A DNA stretch of 28,359 bases from Trichosphaerium sp. ATCC 40318 (taxonomy: Eukaryota > Discosea > Flabellinia > Trichosidae): assembly GCA_038496445.1 (NCBI GenBank), contig JALMLS010000386.1, positions 1 to 28,359 of the forward strand, written 5' to 3'. The notes under the pieces are model-generated. The model saw only the letters and a program-made list of their open reading frames with translations. It was not told where the DNA came from and did not search any database. Below, piece after piece: positions 16,476-28,359 of the stretch. A program made the position numbers and the translations under genes. Each line of letters opens with the position of its first letter. Position 1 is the first letter of the stretch.

Positions 16476-18271
16476 CTTGCGTGTACGTGTGATAGTATAG
16501 AAGTGTTGTGTTTGATGTGAAGAACTTGTAAATATGAAGTAAATTCACAATTTTATCACCGTATTTGGTGTAAACTTTTGGGTCTTCTTGGTGTACCACT
16601 ATCTCGCTTTATGCTCTCATAGATAGTTCGTACCATTGTAGTAAGTAGAAGAGCGGAGAAATAAAGCAAGTACGTACTGAGTGGCATGACGAAGCAACTT
16701 TTACTAGCGCCTAAAAAAAAAACTTGAAAAAAGTACTCCATTCGTTCTGTTGTTTGTCTTTGGATTACTCTTTTGTTTTAGCTTTTGCTAGCGCACTTGC
16801 GTGGTTATAAATTGTGATACGCAAGATTTATTCGGGAACAGATTACCCGCAAAAGTTTCACGTGTTCTACACAACGATTTCTTCGGTTTTTTGAGTTTGA
16901 GTACCAAGAACACTAAGAAAAAAACAGAAAAGTGAAAGTGATTGTCACTGTAACCTTCAGTTGCTGACCCTTTTCACTCGTTTAGGTTAATCTTTAATAA
17001 GGAAATACGTATTTACACGTGACGTGTAAGTCGTATAAACTACAAAAAAGTACTGACAGCGAGGAGAAATACTACGAAATTACGCCTACAGAAAAACAAT
17101 TTGATACACAAAAGATTTTTGAGTCCTTTTTTGAACTTACTGCCCGGTAAACCATACCCGTGAGTGAGAAAACTGTTTCTTAGCGTTTTGTAAAATCAAT
17201 CACGTTTTAAAGTATTGTACACCTGCACTAGGTTACATTAATGTAACGTGTAAGTTTGTGTGTAGGTGAGCATAACTCAGGTATCAAGTTTCTTGGCTAT
17301 TGAATGTGAGGCACCCACGTGGTATTTCATGAGATTAAGAAAATGCCCTTGTTCGAATGACTAACCATGTCGATTACTGGTGCTGCGCAAAGCATTGGAG
17401 GAAAAAAAAAGGGAGAAATAATGATACAACCGATCTCATGCATAAAACAGCGTACGTACAGAGCAAGGTGGCAATTTATTATCCCTCCAAATCAAAGAAA
17501 CGTGATTTTCAGTAGTAAGTTAAAGTATTTGGGTTCATTCAGTGCACATGTTGTAGTGTCCAACTTCACACAAGAATGCTGTTTCTCTTGACATATTTCG
17601 TCTATGAACAAAAACTAGTTCCAAATAACGAACATGGAGGTTGTAGACAACTTTGTTAGTCACCAAACACACCACGACTTCAAACATGGAATAGCTGCTG
17701 TTGTTCCATACGTCATAAAATCACATGTGTTCCACATACAACTCCACTATTGAAATCTCTTGTCCTTCATTAGCTAGAGATATTCCTCAGCGAAGTCACT
17801 GGAGTTTTTCTGGCGATTTAGCTGCTATCTGATCTTTTTTTTTGTCGCACTAAACTTTTCGTCTTCCATTTATCCGCTATGTACAACAGAAAAGTCGAAA
17901 TGATTAGGGTTGGCGGTGTTATCCAAAATTGGTAATTCATATTGAGAGGTACGTACTTCAGCTACACAACATAGTATAGACCGTTTGCTAAGCTTTCTAA
18001 CAATTTGCTTCTTATTGTGCTATAAATGAGCCTGTGTTTGCGAACAAGGCACGTGATTCCTCAGGTAGAAGCTGTTGGTCGGTTGTAAAGCAGTACACTA
18101 AAATCTTACGCTTTAAAACAGTCTTATAAGTTTATTATCAATTCACTTGCGAGGGTGTTGAAGAAGTCTAAGCGGTTTTTATATTGATTATGTGATTACC
18201 ATTTGTTTTTCCTCAATTCGATGACTATAACAGCAACACCTTATTACTTTCAGTTAGCTGAAACAAAATAT
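16476..18271. other. long intergenic stretch, no confident gene
   Basis: The first part should contain the hydrolase promoter. A 43-codon minus frame from about 16687 to 16556 has a signal-like hydrophobic start (MPLSTYLLYFSALLL) and might be an upstream exon or small ORF. A plus frame at 17367-17591 shows no domain. CACGTG palindromes occur near 16860, 17018, 17316 and 18050. No RNA gene or repeat array was recognised. Confidence 0.35.
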
Positions 18272-18990
18272 TCAAAACTCACTCATGATTATACCACTAA
18301 GGACCATTAGTATGGCCAAGCATGGCTCCACTGTACTTTTAAACTCCTTGCTTGGGTCTTTCATTGTACCATCTATCAACACGCCAAGAATGATTATGCC
18401 AGAGAGCTATGGAAAACCTAAGAAGACCTTCACCAGTAATGTCTTTCGTACCAAGATAATAGATGCTATCGTTATAAGAACGATTGTCCCTAAGCGCATA
18501 AGAACTACAATATTTGATAAGATGCATTGTTGACCATTATAGACAGGCTCTCTATAATATTGGCGCACATTTACAAATAAAACTGCGAAGATGAGGTTCA
18601 AAATACCAGGTAATCCAAGTTGTGCTAAAATACACTATTTAGCGGTGGTAAATACTGGTCGGATACCGGTCCAGTTTCAAGATATCGGTTTTCAGTCCGG
18701 ACCTGTCTGAGCTTTAGAACAAGACTAAAGGTCTTACTTTTACAGTTACAAACCGGTTAACCGTTCAGGTTTAATCATACCGACCGATTCAGTGAAATTT
18801 GTGAAAAACACGGGTAGCTAACAAAAAACTGTGGATATTTCGGATTGATGTTGTCGTACATCACCACAGAATTCTGTTTTGGTTATGCGGTAACATAGTA
18901 TTGCTGTTGTGGAGCGTCAACTGGGTGTCCTGGAACAACATTGGTTTATGTATTCATTTGAACAGTTTGTGCTGCAGAGGAAGTATACAT
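18272..18990 (-). pseudogene. multi-pass membrane protein with Pro/Gln-rich start, probably broken
   Basis: The last two exons are clear. Exon 18624-18452 joins 18406-18272 in phase across a GTACGA...CCATAG intron of 45 nt. They encode at least three hydrophobic segments: NLIFAVLFV, IVLITIASIIL followed by SGIIILGVLI, and LAILMVLSGII, with a short polar loop, ending at TGA. Upstream, 18990-18883 reads as a Pro/Gln-rich head typical of small tetraspan-like proteins (VVPGHPVDAPQQQYYVTA) but has an in-frame TAA at 18946-18948, where CAA would fit. How the head joins the membrane part is not resolved; 18640-18880 holds no good exon. It could be a pseudogene, or the head may be spurious. No family is assigned. 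Confidence 0.45.
18640..18800. repeat. CCGG/ACCG-rich degenerate stretch
   Basis: ACCGGT, TCCGGAC, AACCGGTTAACCG and ACCGACCG recur within about 150 bp, with partial inverted symmetry (GGTCGGATACCGGTCC). The density stands out from the AT-rich surroundings. It may be a decayed dispersed repeat. It lies where an intron of the membrane-protein gene would be. Confidence 0.3.
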
Positions 18991-19107
18991 GTTGCGGAGG
19001 TAGGTAACCTTAAAGCATGTTATGACGATTGTTGATAAGAAAATAAATGATAGCAATAAACGCGAGGTCGATTCTGGAAGCCCTAGCAAAAAAAACAAGA
19101 GAGTTAG

Positions 19108-19350
19108 CCCAGAACTCATCCAGAACACGTGCGTGCTCAACTTTCAAAGTTCGAGAAGCAACACGACAAGATTAAAAACACATTTGCATTCGCCTTTGTT
19201 GAGGGTGCACTCGTGTTGAGGTATTGTATTGGTTTTACCGGAGATGATAACGCTCTTGTTCGTATGGTGTATCCATGCTTGCTTCAAGTATTTATTTGTT
19301 CATATGACAATGGGAAAGAATGTACTAGTTCGGTCTTCCATTTTTATTGA
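19108..19350 (+). pseudogene. midasin-like (Rea1/MDN1) AAA+ fragment
   Basis: After a possible acceptor TTAG at 19104-19107 the frame reads RAQLSKFEKQHDKIKNTFAF and then AFVEGALV. This strongly resembles the FAFVEGALVKA-type motif in the repeated AAA+ modules of midasin, the giant ATPase that releases assembly factors from pre-60S ribosomes. The match stops after about 36 residues, and the frame then runs through unrelated sequence to TGA at 19348-19350. The normal continuation of the motif (a Walker B region with LLDEINLA) is not found nearby. A single stray exon of a protein of about 5,000 residues suggests a duplicated fragment. The short match leaves doubt. Confidence 0.4.
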
Positions 19351-19615
19351 AAGTCTACTGACCTCAAGGTAAAGACGATTCTTCCATCCTCACGAGATTC
19401 TACAATGAATAACGTTATCGTCATGCGCTGTGAGAGTACATATATCAATGGCTGAATGAACACTTGAGATATGAAACCATGTAATGTAATGTATGAGAAA
19501 AATAGGCGAAAACTTAGAAAAAGTGAGAAAAAAGTAAAAAAGCGACTCGTAATTCATTCTAAACAATTCATCTCGTCATCACAACTCGAAACACTTATTT
19601 TTACATACATCTACA

Positions 19616-20023
19616 ATGTTTTCTAACAATATAAGCAATCTTGGGACAAAAACGTATCAAAACGACTTTTACGGCCTCGCTCAACATATTACAGTATCTA
19701 AAACTCTAGACATAATGTGGGAGAGCTCTTCAAAGACGCTAAAATCAATACAATGGTCTATCCTTCCAGACTCACGAAAACACTTGAGAATACTCGTATC
19801 ATTCGCACTAGATGACTATCTTACGTCTACAGTACCTAACGAGGATGGAGAGCTAGAATTTGATGTATCAGCAGTAGCAGTTCACAAGGCTTTTGATATG
19901 GTATTAACAAGAGGTCCTTTTCCTCACACATGCTTCTTTCCAGAAAACGTCAGGAGATCATATGCAAACTATATAAGAACTGTAGTAGCAGATCAACATA
20001 ATAGCGTGCCAACAGGACAATGA
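19616..20023 (+). CDS. orphan 135-residue protein, single exon
   Basis: ATG at 19616 follows an A-rich leader and the context CTACAATG. The frame runs 135 codons to TGA at 20021-20023, followed by TAAATAAAT near 20070 as a possible polyadenylation signal. The protein is soluble and mixed charged, with no signal peptide, membrane segment or repeats. A proline- and aromatic-containing stretch (RGPFPHTCFFPENVRRSYAN) near residues 100-120 is distinctive. Base composition and amino-acid use are like those of neighbouring coding exons, and no better frame overlaps, so it is probably real. I do not recognise the family. It may be lineage-specific or one exon of a larger gene. Confidence 0.5.
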   Translation: MFSNNISNLGTKTYQNDFYGLAQHITVSKTLDIMWESSSKTLKSIQWSILPDSRKHLRILVSFALDDYLTSTVPNEDGELEFDVSAVAVHKAFDMVLTRGPFPHTCFFPENVRRSYANYIRTVVADQHNSVPTGQ

Positions 20024-20894
20024 ATCGTCTGGTGAACAAACTATAGACAGAAAGAAAAAAAAAGACTTGTAAATAAATTTAATATTAGCTGGACTGTACA
20101 TCACAAGCTTCTAAAATCTGTAAGTTGATACACTTATTTCCTCCAATTGCTGGTAACAAGAAATGCATGAGTACACTCTGACCTGTCAAATTCATGACAA
20201 TCTATAGCCTTGTATCCTTAATTGATGAAGTTCAATAGCGCTATTGATAAGATAAAAATGGTAAGCGAATATCAACCTTAGACGTTTAGTAAATGGTAAA
20301 AAAGTTTCAATAATAAACACAAGGTTACAGACATCTAGTAGAGGTACCTTTAACCTGTAAGGCTATTCTATTCTACAAGCAGTGCTGCATTGTTTACTAC
20401 CAAAGAGCTAGCTTTTAGACATATTAAGTCTGAACAGCCTGTACATGATGGTTCTCGACATTAATCTGCTAAACAAACACGAGTAAAAACTCAATTGTTT
20501 ATCAGCATTGAAGAAAGGCTACTGGTAAAAACAAGAATAAAAAAGGATATAGCGGTTTGTTAGCAGCTAATAACAACTAAAGGATGTTTTCGATATTATT
20601 ACATTGATTAGTACCACTAGCACTGGATATGAACAGTCTTATAAAACACTCATACTATCCACATGTGTCTTGCTGTGCGCCCTATTGAAATTTCCATTTG
20701 TCACCACCAATGTCTCCACGTGTTTACGTATCGTGGAGACATTGCTGGTATTGTTACACCGTTAACCACCCCGCTATTGTTGCAATGTGCACGTGATTTC
20801 CAATACCGCTACCAATGTTAAAGCACCAACTTAACACCTCATAACTTAGCTATGTTCATTGAACAACAACAAATTGTGTAATCAGTCTTGTAAC
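20024..20894. other. spacer upstream of the 14-3-3 gene
   Basis: No coding signal. The notable feature is a strong hairpin at 20709-20743. The rest is AT-rich and should include the 14-3-3 promoter. CACGTG occurs near 20717 and 20790. Confidence 0.35.
20709..20743. promoter_or_regulatory. perfect 12-bp hairpin upstream of the 14-3-3 gene
   Basis: AATGTCTCCACG (20709-20720) pairs perfectly with CGTGGAGACATT (20732-20743) across an 11-nt loop. It lies 152 bp before the 14-3-3 start codon. It might be a transcribed stem, an inverted pair of protein-binding sites (the left arm overlaps CACGTG), or the remnant of a small inverted-repeat element. Confidence 0.6.
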
Positions 20895-22003
20895 ATGTCG
20901 ATGAATGCACGGGAAGCAGCATTGTACCAAGCAAGTATTGCTGATGAGGTTAAACGGCTTTTTAAATAGATTACGATTATTACTCATTTTAAATTAGGCG
21001 GAGCAGTTTGAGGATATGGTAGAAGCTATAGAAGCTCTAGTGGCCATAGCAAAAGAAGATGGCGAGTTATTATCAAAAAACGAGAGAATTCTTGTTACCG
21101 TTGCCTTTTCTAATGTTATAAGTGCGTTGAGGACATCCTGGCGAATTTTACAAGGTGTAGAAAAGTACGTTTTCTGTGGCAGCATGAGACAGTTTCAGAA
21201 ATTCCTAAATTTTTATTTGTAAAAAGTCTAATTTTTTCAAAAAAATTACTTTGACTGTCGGTACTTTTCGTCGGTACAGCATGAACGAATCGCAAAATGA
21301 CTTTTGTGCCTATAACTATAGAATACTAGCTACATGTTTATAATAGCTATTGAAGGTTAAGCCGGTTCTGAGGTGAGTAAAAACGTCTCAAAGATTCTCG
21401 AAATCATGTAAATATCAAAAATTAATAATTTCGTAATTGTCGAAACTGTTTCAAAAGCGATGCTGCCCCTCTCTGTACCAATGCTTAATGTAATGTGGTT
21501 TTAGTAAGGCAGTTATTAACTCAGAAGAATCGCAAGTGCGTGTTGTAAGAGCCTACAGAAAGAAAATAGAAGGTAAACTCATAGAAGCAAGCAAACGTGC
21601 CATGAAAGCACATGACACTATTCTCTCAATTGAAGGTCAAGACAACCAAAGTATATTAACCTACACATCTCTTAAGAGTAATTACTATCGATACATCATT
21701 GAGATATCACGTGATAATGATAGAGAAGAATATACACAACAATCTATCCAAGAATTAAATGAGATTTATGGTTGTATTTCAGAGATGGTTCCTGTTCTTC
21801 CTATGGTTCTTTCTTTTCATTTTAAACAAAGCGGAAAACAATTTTATATTGGGAATAAGAATGAAGCTATTGAAATGGCACAGAAAGCTGTTGATGATGG
21901 TATAAGTTACCTTGATAAAGTAAGTGATGATACATACACAGATGCAACCAAAATTCTTCAAATTCTACGTGACAACATTATTGTATGGAAAGAAGCAGCC
22001 TAA
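20895..22003 (+). CDS. divergent 14-3-3 protein, three exons
   Basis: Exons 20895-20948, 20998-21164 and 21505-22003 join in phase to give 239 residues, close to the usual 245. 14-3-3 proteins are dimeric adaptors that bind phosphoserine/threonine motifs. Family landmarks: ILVTVAFSNVISALRTSWRI (helix 3), NYYRYIIEIS (helix 5), and ATKILQILRDNIIVW (helix 9). In the phosphate pocket Arg63, Arg136 and Tyr137 are kept, matching Arg56, Arg127 and Tyr128 of human zeta. The pocket lysine (Lys49) is Ser56 here, and the ligand-backbone asparagine (Asn173) appears to be His179. The region after helix 6 (LSFHFKQSGKQFYIGN) is also unusual. Intron 2 is long for this locus (340 nt). It is probably a specialised paralogue with altered binding; a conventional 14-3-3 would be expected elsewhere in the genome. 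Confidence 0.85.
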
Positions 22004-22040
22004 TATTAGTAAATAAAAATGTGCATTATCTACTCTTTTG

Positions 22041-22508
22041 TCATTTACTTGTAAACTCCCTCTCTCTTATACCATTCTTGTAAAAACGCTTTAGCCTTAA
22101 GTGTCCATTAGCATACCACCGCTTGGCTTCTTCTTGTTTATCATCAATGTAGATACACTGCATGTTCTTCTTTTTATCATTAACACATCTGCAATGCTCC
22201 ATCAATTGGCCATTATCATACTACCCTTTTCCTCGCTTGTTGTTAAGGTAGTTATACTGTATTTTCAACTGGCCATTTTCACTCCAGTACTTGGCCTCTC
22301 CTTCTTGCTTGTTGGTAATGTAGTTACACTGCATATCCAATACCAGATTCACACACCACATACTGACAAACAAGGAGGTCGTTTCTTTTCCCCATTTTCC
22401 ATGCTGTTTTAGGTCACTATCATACCGTGTTGTTGCTGTCTGCATTGAAAGCATTGGCCAACACGTATAAACCAATGTCCAAGTTGATAATATCAAGGTA
22501 TATTTCAA
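22041..22508 (-). pseudogene. MORN-type (YwqK-like) repeat gene with an internal stop
   Basis: One minus-strand frame spans 156 codons from 22508 to TGA at 22041-22043 and is interrupted by a single TAG at 22221-22223. On both sides it carries repeats of about 22 residues of the MORN_2 kind: EGEAKYWSENGQLKIQYNY, then YDNGQLMEHCRC, and EEAKRWYANGHLRLKRFYKN. The stop falls where this repeat normally has Lys or Trp before Tyr (TGG to TAG would explain it). The N-terminal 60 residues are less regular. Such repeats occur in bacterial YwqK-family proteins and in large families of some protists; their function is unclear. It lies tail-to-tail with the 14-3-3 gene. Probably a recent pseudogene. Confidence 0.55.
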
Positions 22509-22748
22509 CTGGATGCAATAGACAGAGTGTCTCAGTTTGAAACAAATTCGTGTTCATTAGTTGATTCATTGTTTGAAGTTTTCTTTCAAGATACGTTCTG
22601 TAGCTGCCGCCATACAGATTAATGTTATGCAACATTGCTTGCTCTTCAAGATTTTGCAGAGATATTTTAACTTGGACTTGTTTGAGGGGTCGGTGGCAGT
22701 TACATTTTTTTTTATTTCATTTTTTCCTTTTTTTTTTTACATTGTTGT

Positions 22749-26150
<3,402 letters not shown>

Positions 26151-26539
26151 CGACTCTAAACCTGAAATAGTGTTAAGTGACACAAAGTCTTGCGAAAAAA
26201 AAAAAAAGCAAAGAAACGGCAACGATTGCTTCGTTTACTCAAGAATTCTACGTGGAACATAAAAAGCGAAACAAATTCTATTAAATTCAATCGATTACCT
26301 TGCAATTAACAAAGCATCACGTGATAGTACAAAGGTGTTTTAAATGCTTAAAACGCGAGTTGCACTCGACATTGTTGTTTGTAGACAAGTGAGAGCACCG
26401 TAGTTCCCATACACGAGTTTCTAGTATTGATATAAGTAGGTTGAACCGTACACTGACAGCAGATTAAGGCGTAACCGGGATTGACAAAAGACGCCTTAAC
26501 TTGTTTTGTTGTTCAACTTTAACAAAATAATACCGTAAA
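26151..26539. promoter_or_regulatory. shared divergent promoter region of the helicase and nuclease genes
   Basis: A 389-bp head-to-head spacer. It holds a likely 5'-UTR intron end for the helicase (minus strand, near 26162-26170) and a CACGTG palindrome inside TCACGTGAT near 26320. No TATA box is evident. Co-regulation of the two genes is only a possibility. Confidence 0.4.
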
Positions 26540-28225
26540 ATGAGCATGTTTGCGTATATTCCATTAATGGTAGCACTATGCCTATGTTTGGTGTATGCTA
26601 TACATTTTCCAGAACAGCGCATTACAAATAAATTCTGCCCTGAGGCACCAAGAACACCTGAAGATCGTAGAACAAACAAAAGAGCGCTTCGTGTTGTATG
26701 TCAAAGCAAAAAAAAAAAAGAAAATAATTAAATGGCTAACAGTTTGCTTACAGGTTGAGTTTAACGTCGAATGGTTGTTTCTAGAAGAACCAGGTGCGGT
26801 AGCAACATTATCTAAAAAAGTTCAATAGAATTGTCAGACTTGGACACTTTTTGTTAATCACGTGGATTCGTATTACCCTCCAACGTGAAGATTTTGTTTT
26901 TTTACGGCAGTTTGTTGTATCTGCTTTTGTGTTGTGTAACGGTGCTAACCACGTGTTATTAATAGGTGATCCTACCAAGCGTTGTCCTGGTACTGGATGT
27001 AAATGGGAGAATCAGACGATTGCTGTGGAGCATTTGAAGGAAATAGCAGGCTTTATGAAAACTATGAATGCTGACATTATTGTGTTTGTGCGTTTTCTTT
27101 TCAAACATAGTTCGTTGTAATGTCTTATAATTGTAGATTGAACTAGAGGACTGCTATGTATTAGAATACTTGATAGACGCACTTCCAGGAATGGGATACA
27201 AGGGCTACGTCCTTAAGGTAAAATCAAAGTCTTTTTTACTTCTTCCATGTGTAGCAAACTAACTATTTGACTTTGAAGGGTACTGATACAGCAACAATGC
27301 AAAACGTTGGTATAATGACAAGAGTGGATCCACTTGTTGACCTAGAACGCACAGCTGATAGAGTTGAGTATCCTGTTTCCGGAAACACATGCAAGTACGT
27401 TAAAAGTTAAACGTTTGGTAAAAAAGTAAGAAAAAAAATCCTAACGTGCGCATTAGTTACAATGGAAATTCGGGAACTTATGGTGTTTCAAAACATGTAT
27501 TTACTAGATTTCACTTGACAGGTGTAGATGTTAATATATTTCTCATTGGGTTTCATTTTTTGGTACTTCTTTGAAATTTTTCTCAATAGTTTCTTAGTTT
27601 TTTTTTAGGCTTTCCCAACAACTGCTGACAGATGCGCCAAGCGTGAAGCACAATCTTTAGTTATTCGTGGTGTAATTGAAAAACACGCTAAAGAATTTCC
27701 AAATGATGAAATCATTGCTATTGGTGACTATAACGACTACAGTGATTTATTTTTAGATACAGCAGGAAACAAACCAACATCTCGTGTACGGATTGTTTTT
27801 AGAGTTTTTTTATTTTTCACGTGTCTTAACCTCTACCCAATAGGTGCTGAAATTCATTCGTGAATCTGTTACACCTGAGTTGTACAATGTTGGGCTAACC
27901 CAACAAAGCGGCGGGTTAGAGACATACTCAGCTTGGTACGACTTTTAAAGAACATTAATTTTTTTTGACCTGACGCCTTTCAAACAAGGTACGATATAAA
28001 TAGAAATTGTATAGATGATGCTGGAGAAGAGCATACAATGATTGATCATATCTTGATATCATCAGGTTTAAGAAATGCGCTAACACAAGTCAAATACGAT
28101 CACATGTTTGTTGGTAAGTTATTTCCACGTGTAAATTTTTCTTCTTGGTGTTTACGTTTCACATAGCGAGTTGTGAATCATTAGCATCCGACCATTGGCC
28201 TATCGTTGTTGATTTTTCGTTTTAA
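26540..28225 (+). CDS. secreted endonuclease/exonuclease/phosphatase-family protein, ten exons
   Basis: Exons 26540-26695, 26754-26793, 26966-27087, 27137-27217, 27279-27394, 27457-27562, 27609-27785, 27844-27935, 27989-28113 and 28167-28225 join in phase to give 357 residues ending in TAA within TTTTAATAAAG. Residues 1-20 are a signal peptide (MSMFAYIPLMVALCLCLVYA). The metal-dependent EEP fold follows: FNVEWLF, VFIELEDC (catalytic Glu), GVSKHVFTRF, IGFHFLAFP (His), GDYNDY (Asp and Asn), MIDHILIS and SDHWPIVVDF (Asp-His pair). All catalytic residues expected for the DNase I-like superfamily are present. The exact substrate (DNA, RNA, lipid or sugar phosphate) cannot be told. A CPGTGCKW segment near residues 71-78 adds cysteines fitting an extracellular protein. 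Position +4 of six of its nine introns is C. Confidence 0.87.
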
Positions 28226-28359
28226 TAAAGAAAAGAGCAATTAAACAATAGTCTCTACCACCCATCGAAAATAAAACCAATTTTTGCTTCTCTTTTTAAA
28301 TTGTACTACATAGTTTAAACTTGTGCTTGTGCACGTGCAACTGGTAAGACTTGCCTAAA
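28226..28359. other. 3' flank of the nuclease gene
   Basis: AATAAA overlaps the stop codon region at 28223-28229 and another A-rich AAAATAAAA lies near 28270. A CACGTG is near 28332. No further gene begins before the window ends. Confidence 0.4.

Noticed and set aside
17367-17591. Plus-strand 74-codon frame
   Set aside because: No domain, no plausible splicing partner and no strong coding bias; treated as chance.
18883-18990. Reassigned TAA codon (TAA read as Gln)
   Set aside because: TAA ends the F-box, 14-3-3, cysteine-rich and nuclease genes at sensible positions, so the code looks standard and a nonsense mutation is simpler.
27522-27608. Intron starting at GTGTAG (27522) in the nuclease gene
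   Set aside because: It would break the frame and remove the IGFHFL motif. A donor GTACTT at 27563 keeps both.

Overview
This is nuclear DNA of a eukaryote with a compact, intron-rich, AT-rich genome. By hand I could reassemble six multi-exon genes from phase-consistent exons. Their introns are mostly about 45-120 nt, with GT(or GC)...AG ends and CUAAY/UGAC-type branch sites. A Prp43/DHX15 spliceosomal helicase, a 14-3-3 protein, an F-box protein and a U2 snRNA confirm a eukaryotic nucleus. The sequence does not fix the lineage. A microbial eukaryote (early-diverging fungus, amoeba or other protist) fits best. TAA, TAG and TGA all end reconstructed genes, so the code looks standard.

Layout. 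1-426: end of an unidentified reading frame, then nothing clear. 427-2415 (+): F-box gene with nine exons. 2416-4195: no supportable gene. 4196-4593 (+): small secreted cysteine-rich protein, two exons. 5050-5245: leucine-rich-repeat remnant. 6066-6255 (+): U2 snRNA-like gene with all major stems but an altered branch-site-pairing sequence. 6434-12506 (-): full-length LINE between perfect 18-bp target-site duplications. It has ORF1, a short linker ORF, an APE-RT ORF2, an in-frame extension after a TGA, and an HNH/His-Me endonuclease fragment before the poly(A) tail. 12930-16475 (-): 15-exon gene for a secreted multidomain glycoside hydrolase of bacterial-type architecture. 16476-18271: no confident gene. 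18272-18990 (-): multi-pass membrane protein, probably broken. 19108-19350 (+): midasin-like fragment. 19616-20023 (+): orphan 135-residue protein. 20895-22003 (+): divergent 14-3-3 protein. 22041-22508 (-): broken MORN-type repeat gene. 22749-26150 (-): 13-exon Prp43/DHX15. 26540-28225 (+): ten-exon secreted endonuclease/exonuclease/phosphatase-family protein, divergent from the helicase gene.

How the parts relate. The genes do not form a pathway. Three (cysteine-rich protein, glycoside hydrolase, nuclease-like protein) have signal peptides and point to an organism that secretes enzymes. The U2-like gene and the Prp43 helicase both belong to splicing, and the roughly 46 introns modelled here allow an internal test of the odd U2. 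Their branch sites match the universal U2 sequence, not the variant in this copy. The strongest leads are the U2 variant, the HNH fragment carried inside the LINE, the bacterial-type hydrolase rich in introns, the frequent C at intron position +4, and a marked excess of the palindrome CACGTG outside the LINE. All gene models are hand-made splicing predictions without transcript support.
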